Origin: Lunularia cruciata
Lineage: Eukaryota; Streptophyta; Marchantiopsida; Lunulariales; Lunulariaceae
Length of the DNA: 64,000 nucleotides
Assembly (NCBI GenBank): GCA_948567375.1
Contig: OX419761.1
Location: 38,416,243 to 38,480,242, forward strand
Direction of reading: 5' to 3'
Shown here: piece by piece, positions 20,405-33,543 of the stretch
Numbering within the stretch: the stretch's first letter is position 1
How the letters are laid out: each line of letters begins with the position of its first letter
Notes under the pieces: model-generated
What the model saw: only the letters and a program-made list of their open reading frames with translations
The model's database searches: none
Told to the model about the DNA's origin: nothing
Program-made: the position numbers and the translations under genes

Positions 20405-23400
20405 ATCTCCTATATAACGTAATGCTCTTCTATGCATCAATTTAATATATAACTAAATATAACTTTTATGATTACCATTGTCATTAGAACTTAATTGACT
20501 TAACTTTAGTGTCAATTGATTTATAGAGTAAAGTTTGAAATGTGAGAATCTATTTTCCCTTAAATACTGGAAATTTTGTACTCAACACAAAAAGACAAAT
20601 TGATAACAAAGCTTTTTGGAATTACCTTAAAATTTCTAGAATATCTATAATACGATGCCCTAAGAATGACATAAAATATAACATCCCACTTTTGAATTGA
20701 TATTTAACTTTTCATGATATCTACTATGAGTTCAAATTTACTATTCACAGAGCAAAATAGATTTTAGAAATAACATGAATTATATGCACAACCTTTAGTT
20801 AATTGCTTTTTCATACACACTACGGTGATGTATTGTAATTATTAAATATAATTCATATTTTAGACTCATGATTCTGTTACTATTAAATACTCATATTTAA
20901 CTTTGATTTACTACATACTTTATAGACTCAAGTATAAAGGTCTTAATTGTGATATGAAACTTTATTATAAAGACTAGTAAGTTCAAGGATCACTAAACTA
21001 GCTTAAATATAAAAGTCTTAGTATTATTCAACACAAGGTTTAAAATGCTAATCAGAATCATTTATTCTACATAAACCTATAATTGAGAGTATTTCAAAAT
21101 TTCTCTAAATGAATCCCACAAGTAAGATATAGTAAGTTCATTTGTCACTTCTTTATATAGTCAAGCTAGCATAGAAGCTAATCATCTTTACTCCTAATAC
21201 ATAAGAAAAAATTGATAACTAATACATATGATTCATCCACTAATCAAGATTTAATTTAAAATTTCCCTTACTAGCTTATTATTTCAAGATTTATTTTCCA
21301 TAAATCTTCAAAATTATGCGTGAATTTATCCACAAATTTTCACCAACTAATTTAATGGGTAATATACTTAAATAGGTAAAGATTCTAACTTTAACTGTCA
21401 TTAGTCAAAGATAGTTATAAAAGCCGTACATTTGCTTATATTATACTTATGAAACATATAGCATTAGCTATATGACCTGAAACTGAAGTTTCGTGTATTT
21501 TATATGATGTAACTTGCCCTATATGCTATGCGTTATGTCTCACTTTGCCTCGTTATGTCCCAGAGCCGCCTTAGGCTTCTAACCAAACACATCATATAGG
21601 GATCATAATTTTTTTAAGTTTGGTTTACTATTATCTATGATAAATATGATAACTACTATATAAATCATAGTAATATTTATTAAATATTTTATTTAACACT
21701 AAAAACATATTTTAAATTATTAATAAGTGCAAAAAATAATAATATATTTTAAATATATTGATATTCCAATAAGGATATCAATATCACTTTTATCTTATAC
21801 AGCCTCAAATGACTAATGAGAAAGGTAATTATTATGTGACATATTATAATAAAATGATTAGCATGCAAAAAAACACCTTGTAACCAACCCTTGAGCTAAG
21901 AACGATTCTAAGCCCCAATAATAACTCATAGAAAGAACTAAAGAGTTGAAAGAGAAATTATTAAAAAATATTCTTGTGCTGAAAAGCACAGGTTTCTAAT
22001 GTTTTAGTATCTCCAAAATTGAGTTGGTATACTTACTTGAGATGGATCTCTGCAAAATCCTCTGCTCTATAGTGAGTTCAAACTACATCAAATTGATATA
22101 TTGAAACATAATAATCCGAAGTCCATGAACACAAACTAATCTAGATGGAAAAACGCAACCGCGTGGGAAAACAAGAAGGATGGAAAACCCCATCAAGCCG
22201 TACAGGGAAGAGACATGGGGTAAAATGGAGCTTAGCCCCAACTAATCTAGATAGTATTGATGAATGTTTTCTAAACGCGCTATTTTCCTCAACTTTTGAC
22301 ATTAGTCAATAGGTATGGATATATATTCAATTTACATTGTCAATTGAATAATAGTGAAAAGGATTTTACCGAAAATAGTTTCCTTCGAGCATTTTCAAAC
22401 CCATCTTGCAACAACTGAACCTCTATTATCGAGTTTAATATCATATTTAATTTGTTGTTACATAACTTATCCATATCACAACTATGAATAAGAATATGAC
22501 ATTAATAAGTAATTTTCTGCAGTTGAGTATACCACTCGAAATATTACACTCTATAATCGAAACAGTAGTTTCTGACTTTGTTCTGGATAGCACCATATTT
22601 TGCTAACAACAAATTCTCACAAAGCCGGAATGTACATGAAAGGAGAGATAAATTTATTTATTTATTCTTTCAATCATATTCCAAAGGTCGAGTTGTAATT
22701 CTCATAGATACTACAAAGTTGATAACCATGTACAGTAGAGTGTAGTTAGAAACTTAAGGGTAAATTACTTCCTCTCGAAAAGGACATTCTTTAAGAATCT
22801 AGAATTTCGAAAATGCAATCCACAGATTTCATGAAAAATTGCTAAATACCAAGATCATACAAGGTCCTAATACCCTATGTCAGTCCACTTAATCTATTGG
22901 TAACTGTTCCAAATTGATAACTTCAGAAACAACCATTATTATTTTTCTTTACTTGAGTCTTGTAACTTTAAACTTTACTTTTTTATCCACTTTCTCCTCC
23001 TTTGTCATAGTACAATGATAAATAAAAGATAAACTTACTAAAGTGTATTTACTTTCGAGTTAATATATAGAACGTAAAAATCACTCCATCGTCATCCCAG
23101 AGGAATGTTCACGTGATTAGAATTTCGTTGCCATTAAAAGAAGAAAATGGATTCCTCTATTCTGGTAAAAGTATTTAAGATTTATTTACTCTAAATTTCT
23201 TTTTAAAATATAAGTTTCCTACAATCATAAGATTTATTTATTCAACATTCATAACCGAATTAATTTCTTCACGAAGAAGACATAAGATACACAAAGTCCT
23301 CCTTTGACCTCCCCCATATGTTCTTTGAACCACAGCCTCTCCGTCTTAATATTTTATAATTTTATAATATTTTTTATTTACTTTAGAGTACAACCTTTGC
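20405..23400. other. AT-rich, gene-free DNA
   Basis: About 3 kb with no open frame of note and no recognisable domain. The only structured element is the short SINE-like insert at 22147-22239. Confidence 0.6.
22134..22252 (+). mobile_element. SINE-like short insert with 13-bp direct repeats
   Basis: A 93-bp segment (22147-22239) with GGATGGAAAACCCCATCAAG and GACATGGGGTAAAATGG is bracketed by AACTAATCTAGAT at 22134-22146 and 22240-22252. A related segment occurs at 61993-62118, also between direct repeats. Length and flanks fit a small target-primed retroposon. There is no poly(A) tail, and I see no clear pol III A and B boxes, so the class is uncertain. Confidence 0.55.
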
Positions 23401-23459
23401 TAGGATGCGTTACATCTCAAAAGATATAAATAGAAATATGATATTTCCACCACCATCTT

Positions 23460-25062
23460 TTGTGCATGTGCATGTGCAGGTTACATCATTTTATGCCCCA
23501 AAATAAAAAGCAGAAATTGGATAAATATGATATCTCATATCATCCAGACCGACGCGTTAAGTGTGCAGAATCCGGCCAGCCGGCGGTCCATGCAGATCAG
23601 AATCTCTCGTCGGGAGTAAGTCGTCGCGACTCCCGGGGAATCAAGAGAAGGAACTGGATACTGTACTGCAACAGGACTCATTGCCTCCGTAATGATTGTG
23701 AGACTCCGTGCTCACTTTGATAGTTGCGAAGTCAAGCCACAATCGTGAGGATAGATGCGACGACTCACCGCGTCCCCAGCAATCGAAGTTGCTAACGTCT
23801 CCCGACGAGAGATGCTCTCTACGGGACCCCGCCAGGGTCGTCGTGACTTTACCATGTACGCAACCATAGCAGTAGACTTTACCCCAACCAGACCTCCAGG
23901 CAGAGAGTAAAATGTACCACCACGCCGGTAGATTCATCACTCGATTCTAGGCTCCCTTTGAAGGGAAACCTCCGTGGCTTGTTCGGTTGTACGTTTCTGA
24001 GAGGGGGATTCAAGTTTTCCTGACTGGTAACCTGCGCGGCGGGTCTGGGTAAGGGAATCTCCTTTGTCACGACGGGTTTGCTTCTGCAGCTGCGACTTTG
24101 GTGTGACGTCGCGGAGAAGGGATCCATCGAAGGTCGCGTAAGAAAAGTAATCCACGAGCAGAGCTGACGATATATGATAGTGGGGCCGCGGCTTTGAAGG
24201 AGGAGTTTGAAGGTGGCGCGATGGATTTGGATGGCGAAAAGAAAGCCATGAGATTGGCGGATGCTGGATAGAAGGGAGAATAAATTGAAATTGAGCTTTG
24301 GATCGGACGAGAATGTGAGGAAGACGACGAATGGAGAGTGGAACAGAAGCGAATGAGAGAGGAGAATCTGCGGAGGGCAACTGTTGCAGACTTACGCTCC
24401 GTCTGTCTTTCTCTGGTAAATGATCCACAAGCATACGTCGCTTTATTCTCCAAGCCAAGTTATCTAGCTGCGGCGCCATAGCCGTAGCTACGTATCCACA
24501 TACTTTCGTTCGCTTTGTTCTTTGCTGTACATACGAGCTTAGCTTGTAAGCACAGCACCTCCGTTGCTCTCCACATGTAGAAAGCGGTTTCATGCTCATT
24601 GGACCGTTACCTTCTAACTTTGCGTCGCGTCTATTCAGGGCTCCAGGTGGTTTGGATGCCTTGAGATTCTTCTTCCAGTTCAAAGATGAATTAAATAGCG
24701 TTCAAGTACGAAGGCTTGGTGGGTTGCTGCTAATTCAATTTTCACCGTGGTTTATAGGGAAGCTCCCAGTCGCTACTCTTCACGAGTTTGTATTCCAGTG
24801 GTGAATTGATTTACTGGGTAGACTCGACACTGTGCTATAGACTTGTGGAACATAAGAAGATTTGAAGAAAGAGAAACTGTTAGTACCTGAGGGGTAGACA
24901 GTCAATGATGGATTAGAAGGAGGAGCTTGTGTTTGTGCACATGTCAGGGCTTGAACCAGAGGGCATGGCGTATGCAGGGCATGCAGCTTAGTTGCCTGCC
25001 GGTGTGGAGGAAGCCAAGAGAATTGACGTACAAGTTGCTCCATGATTGAGAAGTTGTAGGAG
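23460..25062. other. Upstream region of the ORANGE gene
   Basis: This region is GC-richer than the retroelement block to the left. It has several long open frames on the - strand (23937-24683, 248 codons; 24067-24453, 128 codons), Ser/Pro/Arg-rich and without recognisable domains, most likely by chance in GC-rich promoter/5'UTR DNA. It contains a 15-bp inverted repeat (23602-23616 / 23799-23813). A divergent transcript cannot be excluded. Confidence 0.45.
23602..23813. repeat. 15-bp perfect inverted repeat, 182 bp apart
   Basis: ATCTCTCGTCGGGAG at 23602-23616 is the exact reverse complement of 23799-23813. Nearby GTCGTCGCGAC and GCGACGAC words add further self-complementarity. Confidence 0.75.
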
Positions 25063-28000
25063 ATGAGCTTTGTAATGGCCTCTCAGATGCTTTGCAGCTG
25101 CTCTGCTGCCCATGGGCTGCGAGCTAAGCCATGGACAGGTTTGCAGAGGTCCAGGTCTCCAGCGCTTGGCGCAAATTCCAGACCGTTGAGCCTGCAACTG
25201 TTTCGGACGCAGGAGGGGTGCAATGCTTTAGCAGGTGATTCGACAATAGGTGGTAGCGGTAGCAGCTCCGATTCAGCTAATGCTGCGTACACGAGTTCAA
25301 GGTGCGTGATTTGAAGTACCTGTAATTCGTATGGAATGTGGACGTGTAATTTGAACCATGGTAGCAGTTAAACTGCAAGAGTTCTAGGAATTGTATCTTG
25401 AAGTCTGGATGTCTTTCGCAAAGCTAAAGAAGTCACACAAGGTGTTCCTCGATTCAGGTCAAACCTGAGTCGAGGAACTTGTGTATGTAACTTGGTGCCA
25501 GTAGTGCATTCCAACACATAATTTCCTGGTGAATAGAGGCCTTTACAATTAAGTAGTTGGGTTATAAGGGATTGATGTAGATTGCAGGACACCCCTAAGA
25601 GTTTACTATGAGAGAGCATTTTCCGTCGCATAGTTAAGGAGGGAAAAGAGGCCGAAAGGAAACCTTGTGCGTGCGGTGATTTAATTTGGGAACTAAGAAT
25701 CATAGCATTTGGGCAGGTGAAAGCTGGATAGTTAAGTACTTACTTGTAGTTGAGGATATAGTCTCCATTGCCAGTCCTGGTTGCCGTCACCGAGTTAAAC
25801 TCGGTCAAGCTCTTAAAATCAGCAGTTTTACCTAGACGGGGAAGGAGAGGAAGGATCGGCCGAATCTTAAGAGCTTTTCTGTGATTACGAGAAGCCTAAT
25901 TTGTTCTGGTTGATTAAAAGGACTACTTATACCTTGCCGAAAGATATGTCCTTTGCAGTTGAAATTAAATAGTAGGTGTCACTACAAAGATACAGCCACA
26001 TCCTCGAACAAATTATTATTGTGGCATTTGGCCAGCTTGTATAGCAAGCTATTCGGTACTTCGTGGGGCACTGATGAAGTCGTGTCTGCTTCCGTGCACG
26101 CTTACTATGACAGTCTGACTGCTTCCTTCTAGTATTTAGTGGTTTGGGACTAATGCGCTCATAAAGCATGCTGTGATATACACTATGTCCTCATGTCCTC
26201 ATATCCAGTCCTGTCGCACTTCTCTCAAGCCCAGCCATCGTCCACTAACTCTATGCTTTCCTCCTTGTTCAATGCTTTCCCTTTGATTTCAATGAATCTT
26301 CCTACTCGCTCGATGGTTTCCTCTGCTTTCACTTCCAGAAGTGTCCTCTGTTCCTGCTGGAAAGGGCTCGCGTCCTTTCTTACAGGGATGCTGCTCATGT
26401 TCAGTGCGGATGCTGCTCATGGAATGTATTAAATTTTGCTTCTGCTTAATAACGATTTCGCTCAGGTTCCATTCTGTATTCACTTGCTTAGATCACCTTC
26501 CCTTCATTTCGCATCCCTTTCTCGCTTGCATTGGCTGCTTTCATACGCATGTTTCCTGTTCGGTCCTAAGTGAGTTCTGGATCCCCCGTTCGGAGAACGG
26601 CTTCTGCTCCCGTTTCTCAAATATTATTATCATGGGTAGAAGAAAAGGACGGCAACCGGAGATTGACACAACATCTTTGTTAACCTTCAAGAACCAACGT
26701 GTAATCCCTTGGAAGAACCTGATGCAGAAATTTTGTAGCTGCTGTTACTTTTGTTAGTATATCAAGACGCAACTTGTAAATTAGACTTTTGACATGCTTG
26801 TTCGTCTTATAATCCCTTTTTGGAAGCATTGTACTCAGCAGTATGGATAGCTGCATGTCCCGGGGAACATTGAACCCACTCTTTCCCTAGTATGTTATTT
26901 CCCCTTCTAAAGATGGTCGTAGTGTTTCAGCGCTAGTTTAATTAGCTCTTATCTGAGTGTGCAGAGGAGACGACGGGCCGTCGAGTGACAGCAGCTTTTG
27001 CATCATTGAGGGTCGTGATACAGTCCTGGATTTTGCACCTATGCAGCTTCAAGAGATTCGTGATCATATCAACATGAGACGGAACAAGATCTTTTTGCTC
27101 ATGGAAGAGGTATTTCTCGCCTCATCTTCTGTATGCGACAAGATATTGGCACTTCGAACTGTGGGTTCCTTCGAAAGGTGTCGGTGATAAACCAAATGTA
27201 TAAAGTAGGACATTCACTATACGTTTGTCCTGAGTTGTTGATTACTAGTTTGTCCTGAGTTGCGTTGAGACCATTTTCGTGGCCACTGCGACATCGTCAG
27301 GTGAGGAGATTAAGAATTCAGCAGCGAATCAAGAATGCAGATCAAGGGAATGTTTTGGATGAAGAGGAAGAGGACGAATCGCCCGAGTTTCCATCCTCCA
27401 TTCCTTTCCTTCCTCCTCTGGTAAGTAATGGTTCATTCATACGTTGCTACAATTTCAGACGTCTTACTTACCATTTGGCGTGAAAGTAGCCATTCAGTGC
27501 GCGCATCATTGAGACTTATCAGTTCAACGAGCTTGATACAGAACCTGTGCTTCCCTTACAACGCAGAGCTGCCATGATTTATTGTCAGCTTCCCTAGTTG
27601 AGCTGAGAGCACGACAATTGTGTCTCTGAGAGTGTAGTTAATTTTGTTCACACGTTGATGTCTTACTTGGGAAGCTCTTGACTTAGTTGACTGATAATGC
27701 TTCTTGCTATTTTTTCAGACGTCAGCAACACTGAAGCAGTACTATGCTACCTGCTTCGCTTTGATTACTGGAATCATGCTCTTTGCTGGCTTGCTATCGC
27801 CAATTGTGAGATCCATTTCCTGACCAAAAGTTACTAGTGTGCCACGACCAAAACAATAAATTATTAGCGAAATAAGAAACAACTTACATGGACAACTAAG
27901 ATGAAGTCTAGTGCGCCTGTGGCCATCTCCCTTATCGTTATTCACCAATCTGCGTTGTCATTGATAAATTTTCGCAGGGGAGTATTACCTCGTTAAGGAA

Positions 28001-29211
28001 GTCAATAAGTAACACCGTCCTTTGGCACATGCGCAGCTAGAGCTGAAGCTGGGAATTGGTGGCACGTCGTATGAAGATTTTATTCGTGGCATGCACTTGC
28101 CTCTGCAGTTAAGGTATGATGCTGTTTGTTGACCACACTAGTCCAGGCGTTGTGATCTGTGGCTACTTGGGTAGGACAAGCATCTAACGCTTAGACAAGC
28201 TCTCAGCACATGCTTTGGTTTGTAAGATCCGGTCGCAAGCGAGTTTCGCGGTCTGACCTCTATGTTTACAGAACTTTCTAACGTGATTTGCTTCCGTGAT
28301 GTTTGCAGTGAGGTAGATCCCATCGTAGCATCCTTCTCCGGTGGAGCAGTAGGTGTTATAACGTCATTAATGGTTGTGGAGATCAACAATGTGAAGCAGC
28401 AAGAGCAGAAGCGTTGCAGATACTGTCATGGAACAGGTATGATACACGTCCTTACAAACGTGTGTACTCACTCTCAAAGCTGGTTCATTTTAGTTCCCTA
28501 CTTAGAAAACTCTAAATCATAAAGACGAAAATATCAGCAATGGAGGTAGTGTTCTAACGTATCAGCCACCTCCCGTTGGTTTTCCAGGGTACTTGGCTTG
28601 TGCGCGGTGCTCGGGCTCTGGATCGCTTATAGTTGCAGAGCCTCTCATATCCGCTAATGCGCATACGGAGAGAGGACTACAGGTCCCAACCTCTAAAAGG
28701 TGTTCAACATGTGCAGGGGCTGCCAAGGTAAAGTATTTTTCCCAATCACTTCTTGATAGGTTCTGGACTGGCTGTTCTTCTAAGACCAGTAACAAAGGCA
28801 AAACATATGAATATTCATTTGGCCTACGGCGTTCAGTGGCAATTGTCTGACTACCAGGACTCTATTGCTGTGGTTAGCAGTAAAGATATCATGCATATTT
28901 GCAAAGTGTTGTGGGCTGCGGGTTCCCAGACCGACCTTATGTACGCTATGTTTAGATTGTCATCTCGTGCTCTGTCTTATGACGTCTTGTGATTAGATTT
29001 GTTAAGAAATACAAGTTAGAAAGTCAGTATATCTCACGAGATTTCCAATTACGCTTATGCCCTCCAACTATTATGAGACTTTACTTGCGTACACCTTTAC
29101 ATCTTTATTACATGTTTCCTGCATTGATTCCAGGTAATGTGTCCTACCTGCCTCTGCACCGGCATGGAGTTGGCTAGTGAGCACGATCCTAGAATTGATC
29201 CTTTCGATTAA
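25063..29211 (+). CDS. OR: ORANGE (OR) plastid DnaJ-type zinc-finger protein, 8 exons, 337 aa
   Basis: OR proteins act in plastids, where they stabilise phytoene synthase and promote carotenoid storage (known for the family). Exons: 25063-25301, 26965-27109, 27301-27420, 27719-27805, 28037-28113, 28309-28436, 28588-28727, 29134-29211. Every junction is GT-AG and keeps frame. Residues 1 to about 60 are Ser/Arg-rich, a plastid transit peptide. FCIIEG is at 91-96, LRIQQRIKN at 132-140, membrane segments at about 176-197 and 228-248. A Cys-rich domain carries four motifs: CRYCHGTG (259), CARCSGSG (270), CSTCAGAA (304), CPTCLCTG (315). The C-terminus EHDPRIDPFD matches higher-plant OR. An in-frame TAG lies 6 bp before the ATG. 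The paired Arg of MRRNKIF (118-119) lie where the melon 'golden' Arg-to-His change maps. The third Cys motif ends in Ala not Gly. Confidence 0.95.
25444..25478. repeat. 35-bp foldback in OR intron 1
   Basis: Arms GTTCCTCGATTCAGGT and ACCTGAGTCGAGGAAC pair over 16 bp with one mismatch and a 3-base loop (CAA). Confidence 0.85.
25789..25805. repeat. 17-bp palindrome in OR intron 1
   Basis: ACCGAGTT-A-AACTCGGT, a perfect 8-bp stem. Confidence 0.8.
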
Positions 29212-31457
29212 AATGGCGAAATGTCCAGAGAAGATAGGATATCATCTAACATATACTAGGGGGCCGTGTTGCGGTCGAATATTTATTATTGTAACAGTAC
29301 TAGAACTCAGCTCCGATTTCTATTCTGAGGGTCGCAATACTTCCGCTCCAGTAGCTCTCGAGCGTGTGAGTTTCAAGCGCTAGAAGTTTGTTCCTTGTAT
29401 CAGTATGCTATTCAAACACCGTAAGGGCACTAGTACTGAAAAGTACTATTGATGGTTTCTTCGTCCTTGCGCAAGTATTGTCGAACCTGCTTCAATCTTG
29501 TCCCACGTGATAGATAGCTATTGATGGTTTTAACATCTTGGAGTAGAGAGGAACATCGTCTCTGGACACCGTGCAGTGGATGATTTTTACGAGTCACCCC
29601 GAGGTCAAACGACTACCATCGATCGTGTGGGAATGTTCTTGAGTACCTGTTGATCTCAGGTATTTACCTGGGAATTGTCAACCCGAACTCCCTGTATGGG
29701 AATGTGCGATTTAGACACAAGTGCATGCAATGCTATTTATTGTGACTGCCATGATTACTGGTAGGTGACACCAAGTTTATCGTTCGGAGATTAGTCCCGC
29801 CTCTAAAGTCAGAACTAAAGAATGTTTGTCGTCACAGAAGTTATGAGATTATCCCGCTATTAGATTACACTATCACAACAAAACCGTGACGAATAAGTAA
29901 TGATTGGTTTGAACTGAATCATCAGTACACCAAGAGGTTTGCGGGTCATGTAACGTCGATGATACACGAATCGTGAAAGCAGTTAATGCATCGGCGAGTT
30001 CCGTGGACGGGTTTAATTGAGGGTATTGTGCACTGCTAACAGAAGGTGAGTACATGAAGAGGACAAGTGCGAAAAATTCTCACCGAGTACAGAGTGAAAT
30101 AACTGGCCCACGACATATGTATGTGATGCACAAACACTGTTAAGCAAACAAGGAATGGTCCCGTGGACCGTCCTCTCGTAAGTGTCAATGAAATGATTGA
30201 TAATCGTCAATTATGCTGCTCGCGTTCATAGTTACGATCCTTGGACATTTCGTCCACATGATCATCAAATGAGTGGGTTACGCAGCGGTGATGATCATGC
30301 TGGATACGGATTATCATGACAACCGGATTTGAATCCGATCAGGATCCATGATCAACAACCTCTGTTTCATTTGGCCTCATCGACAAAAGAGAAAGAAGCA
30401 TGATTTGTTCGACGCCGAGACATGTTGTGATGGCAAGAGCCACAATGGCCGGCCAAGTGGAACAGTATGAAGCTTGTGGAGAATCGCCTGCGTTTCGGGA
30501 TGCTTCTAATTGGGTGTATCCAACACAATAACCAGGAAACTTTGTACCACTATGGCCTCATAACCATATCGAGGATCTTTCCCTGATGTAAAACCGTTGT
30601 TCTTGGATTGCCCCCTACTCAAATTTTGATTCATTATTGTTGTTTCTGCCTATCCCTTAAAAAGTCGCAGTACGACTCTTCCTGCCGGCCCATTATATCT
30701 CTAAGCCCAAGAAGAAAGCAGATTAGAGAGAAAACGTGCGTCAAGACCCAATCTGAACTCCATCTGACTGATGCGTGGTTGAGTGACAAAGCAAAGGGTG
30801 ACCACATAGAACAGAAGACTTCCTCTTATTAACGAAAGTTACTACCAAATAAGAATTCTAACCCTGCAAAGCAGTGTAGCGATGCAATTGTAGATCCTAG
30901 ATGTCTCCCTGAATCCACATGTTAAGGACATCTAGCATGAAACTTCCGGTTCACTCATAGGGAAATACGACTTATCTTGTTGGAAAGACTTCCCCGTAGA
31001 TTTAATAATCGTTCCGCTGACTGCCTGTCAGCGGCTGCTGCATACGAGAAGCTGCCTCCCTGAAGCTTATGGTGAATCACATTCTGCTAGTTGTAATAGT
31101 AATAATACATGCATAAATTTGGAGGAGAACACTTGCACTCTGTCAATATCTTCAATGGATCCATCAGGAAACTCCAAATGATGCCGTTCAGGACAAGATG
31201 CCACGATGATAGACTAGGGTAGCTACCTTCGACATTCTAGATATGAGCCCTGTTGTGCACGGGGAACTGTAACATACCGGTGAGCCAGGCCCAGCCTTGC
31301 AGTCAAGGGTAGAATCTCAGGATCATGCGACAATTCTGCCATATTCAGAAGTCTCTGCTTTTCTTGAGAGACGGCAGCAATTGACTCGAGGAAGTTAAGA
31401 GCTTCTCATCACACGAGGAAAGCACCAGACTAGCCACATAAAGTGCGAAGCAATCTG

Positions 31458-31491
31458 AAAGCGAGCACATAATATATTCTGTGCTCGCTTT
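31458..31491. repeat. Hairpin, 12-bp perfect stem and 10-base loop
   Basis: AAAGCGAGCACA and TGTGCTCGCTTT flank TAATATATTC. The trailing T run would suit an intrinsic or pol III terminator, but no associated transcript is evident. Confidence 0.8.
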
Positions 31492-33543
31492 TATTTACAG
31501 GGAAGAACCTTCTTCGATTAAGTTGGTTAGTTGGTGGACTACTTTTAGTCGTTATACTATGATGGGGTCTTCCCATCCTTCGTGTTTTCTGCGCGGTCGC
31601 CCTTTCTCTATACAACTGAAATACATTTACTGTAGTATAGTATAGTGACAAGTAATACGTGCGCTATTGCACATGTAGACACAAGTGCACAGTACCATCA
31701 TCAATCTAACGAAGGATGTAGGACGATGTCGCATGTCTAGACTCTGGGCGGTTAGGTTTCCAAGAAAAGCTCGGTAAATTGTTTCGTGCACTGCAGTGAA
31801 AGGAGAGACCTTCTGTAATTTCAGCTGTGCCGTGGACTCTGCAGCTCGCATGGCTCTGAGAACGATATTCCTCTGTTGGAGCTTGAAGACACAAGTGTGT
31901 CTCCAAGTTGAGTTATAACTTCTGAAAAGGATTATATAGCTGTAACGGGAGAGTGAAAAGCAGTTCAACAAAAGAGAAACCGAAAGCGCAAGAGCAAGTT
32001 TAGAATGACCGGAAATTCGGTGTAGACTCTGTTCTCCTCAGCTCTATCCTACCAGACACATTATTCTCAACAACCCTGGTCCGAAAGTCTTCTTGAACGA
32101 TCAACTTCGAGGCGGATATCATATGTGCTTTTAAGTTCAATAACCCCAATTGTGTTTCAAACATTAATCAGAGAGAAGAGAGCGTGCTACACTTTTGTCC
32201 TTTCTGACCGTCGTTCCTCAAACATGAAACTTTACAACTCATCATGCACAAGCAAAGCCGCATGCGATAGGGAGCCATCGCATTTGTCTTCCAGCCGATT
32301 CCTTATTAGAGCAGCGTAGATGCCTGCCAATTGTCGCTTGGTTCAGCAACACTCCAATCTATGCAGGCAGGACTGGTACTTGCACCATCAGTCTAGGTCG
32401 AAGTTCTCCATGCCGATGGCACTGTAAAATTACTCTGAATAATAACAAATAGTTCATGGGAACCAAACGTTTGAACGAAATTCTGTGCTTGTCTCAACTT
32501 ACTGCTCTACTTTCCCACATTACATTAGTTCCAACTAATAGAGCGGTGATTCTACCTTAAAATCAGTCTCTTAACGGAAAATGCTTCGACATCCCCTTCT
32601 GAACATCTGTGTACAGAGGGTGTTTGGCGGTAGCTCTTCTTTTCACAGTGTCCTCCAGTCACACTTACAAGAATCCTCGAAGGCAGCTTTATTCCAGTTA
32701 CAGACAGTACAGCTCTCCACTCTCACCTCTTCTTCAACCTTGCCTCTAGAACCATTTTCGCACGAGCGGACGGATGCAAGGATGTCACAATGTACAGGTT
32801 CATCAGATTAATGACCCTGAATGTGGTCCACACTTTAAATTGTGTTGTTATTTCAACGTGTCGTATACCTGGCGGTTAAGACTACATGTACAGACATAGA
32901 CATGTGCTATTAGTGTTGGACCAAATACGGCTGTTTCCATACTTTACCCCAAACACATGGACTGAGACTCACCAGTTACAGCAACTAAGTATATGAGTCA
33001 CAGTTTCTAGTCTACAAGAACAAAGAGAAATCCAGTGAATGATGGCACGCCGTCGCAGTGAAGATACAGTCAAGCTTCAACATTTCACGTGGCAATTCCT
33101 TTTCAATGAAATCTAAGACCCTTGTTAACTTGGTCATATCCTCTAGTGAGAGAACCGCTGCAATCTGCTTCGACATTGTTTACGGAACAGCACTGGGTTA
33201 TACCTCAAGTGCGACCGCCTGAAGCGGGCAATAAGGTAAGGGTAACAACTGAAACATCTTGAAGACAAATGATACATTTTACATGAATGCAAGACTTAAA
33301 ACATTCTTGTAGCGGAAAGAAAGAAACTCCCTCTCCGTTTCGAATTCTGGGGAAAAACCTAGTTCCATGCGAAAGTGCGAGCACCTGCAGAGTGATGGAC
33401 CGCAGGCATCAGAGCGCAGGAAATATATGTCGCTTACCACTCCACTCTGCCCTCACTCCCTTTAGTTGACTAATCTGTACATGTTCACCGCAGAAGCCCA
33501 TAAGGTATGAATGAAGATCTGTTAGGGTTTGTGAATTTTCTCC

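Larger units (their letters stand above)
25302..26964 (+). other. Large first intron of OR (1663 bp)
   Basis: GTGCGT donor after TCAAG and TGTGCAG acceptor; phase 2 on both sides, restoring an Arg codon. It is far longer than the other introns (about 150-410 bp). It contains two foldbacks, at 25444-25478 and 25789-25805. Large first introns often hold enhancers; no direct evidence here. Confidence 0.85.

Noticed and set aside
23937-24683. 248-codon - strand open frame upstream of OR
   Set aside because: Low-complexity Ser/Pro/Arg composition, overlapping another long frame, no domain; GC-rich promoter DNA opens such frames by chance.
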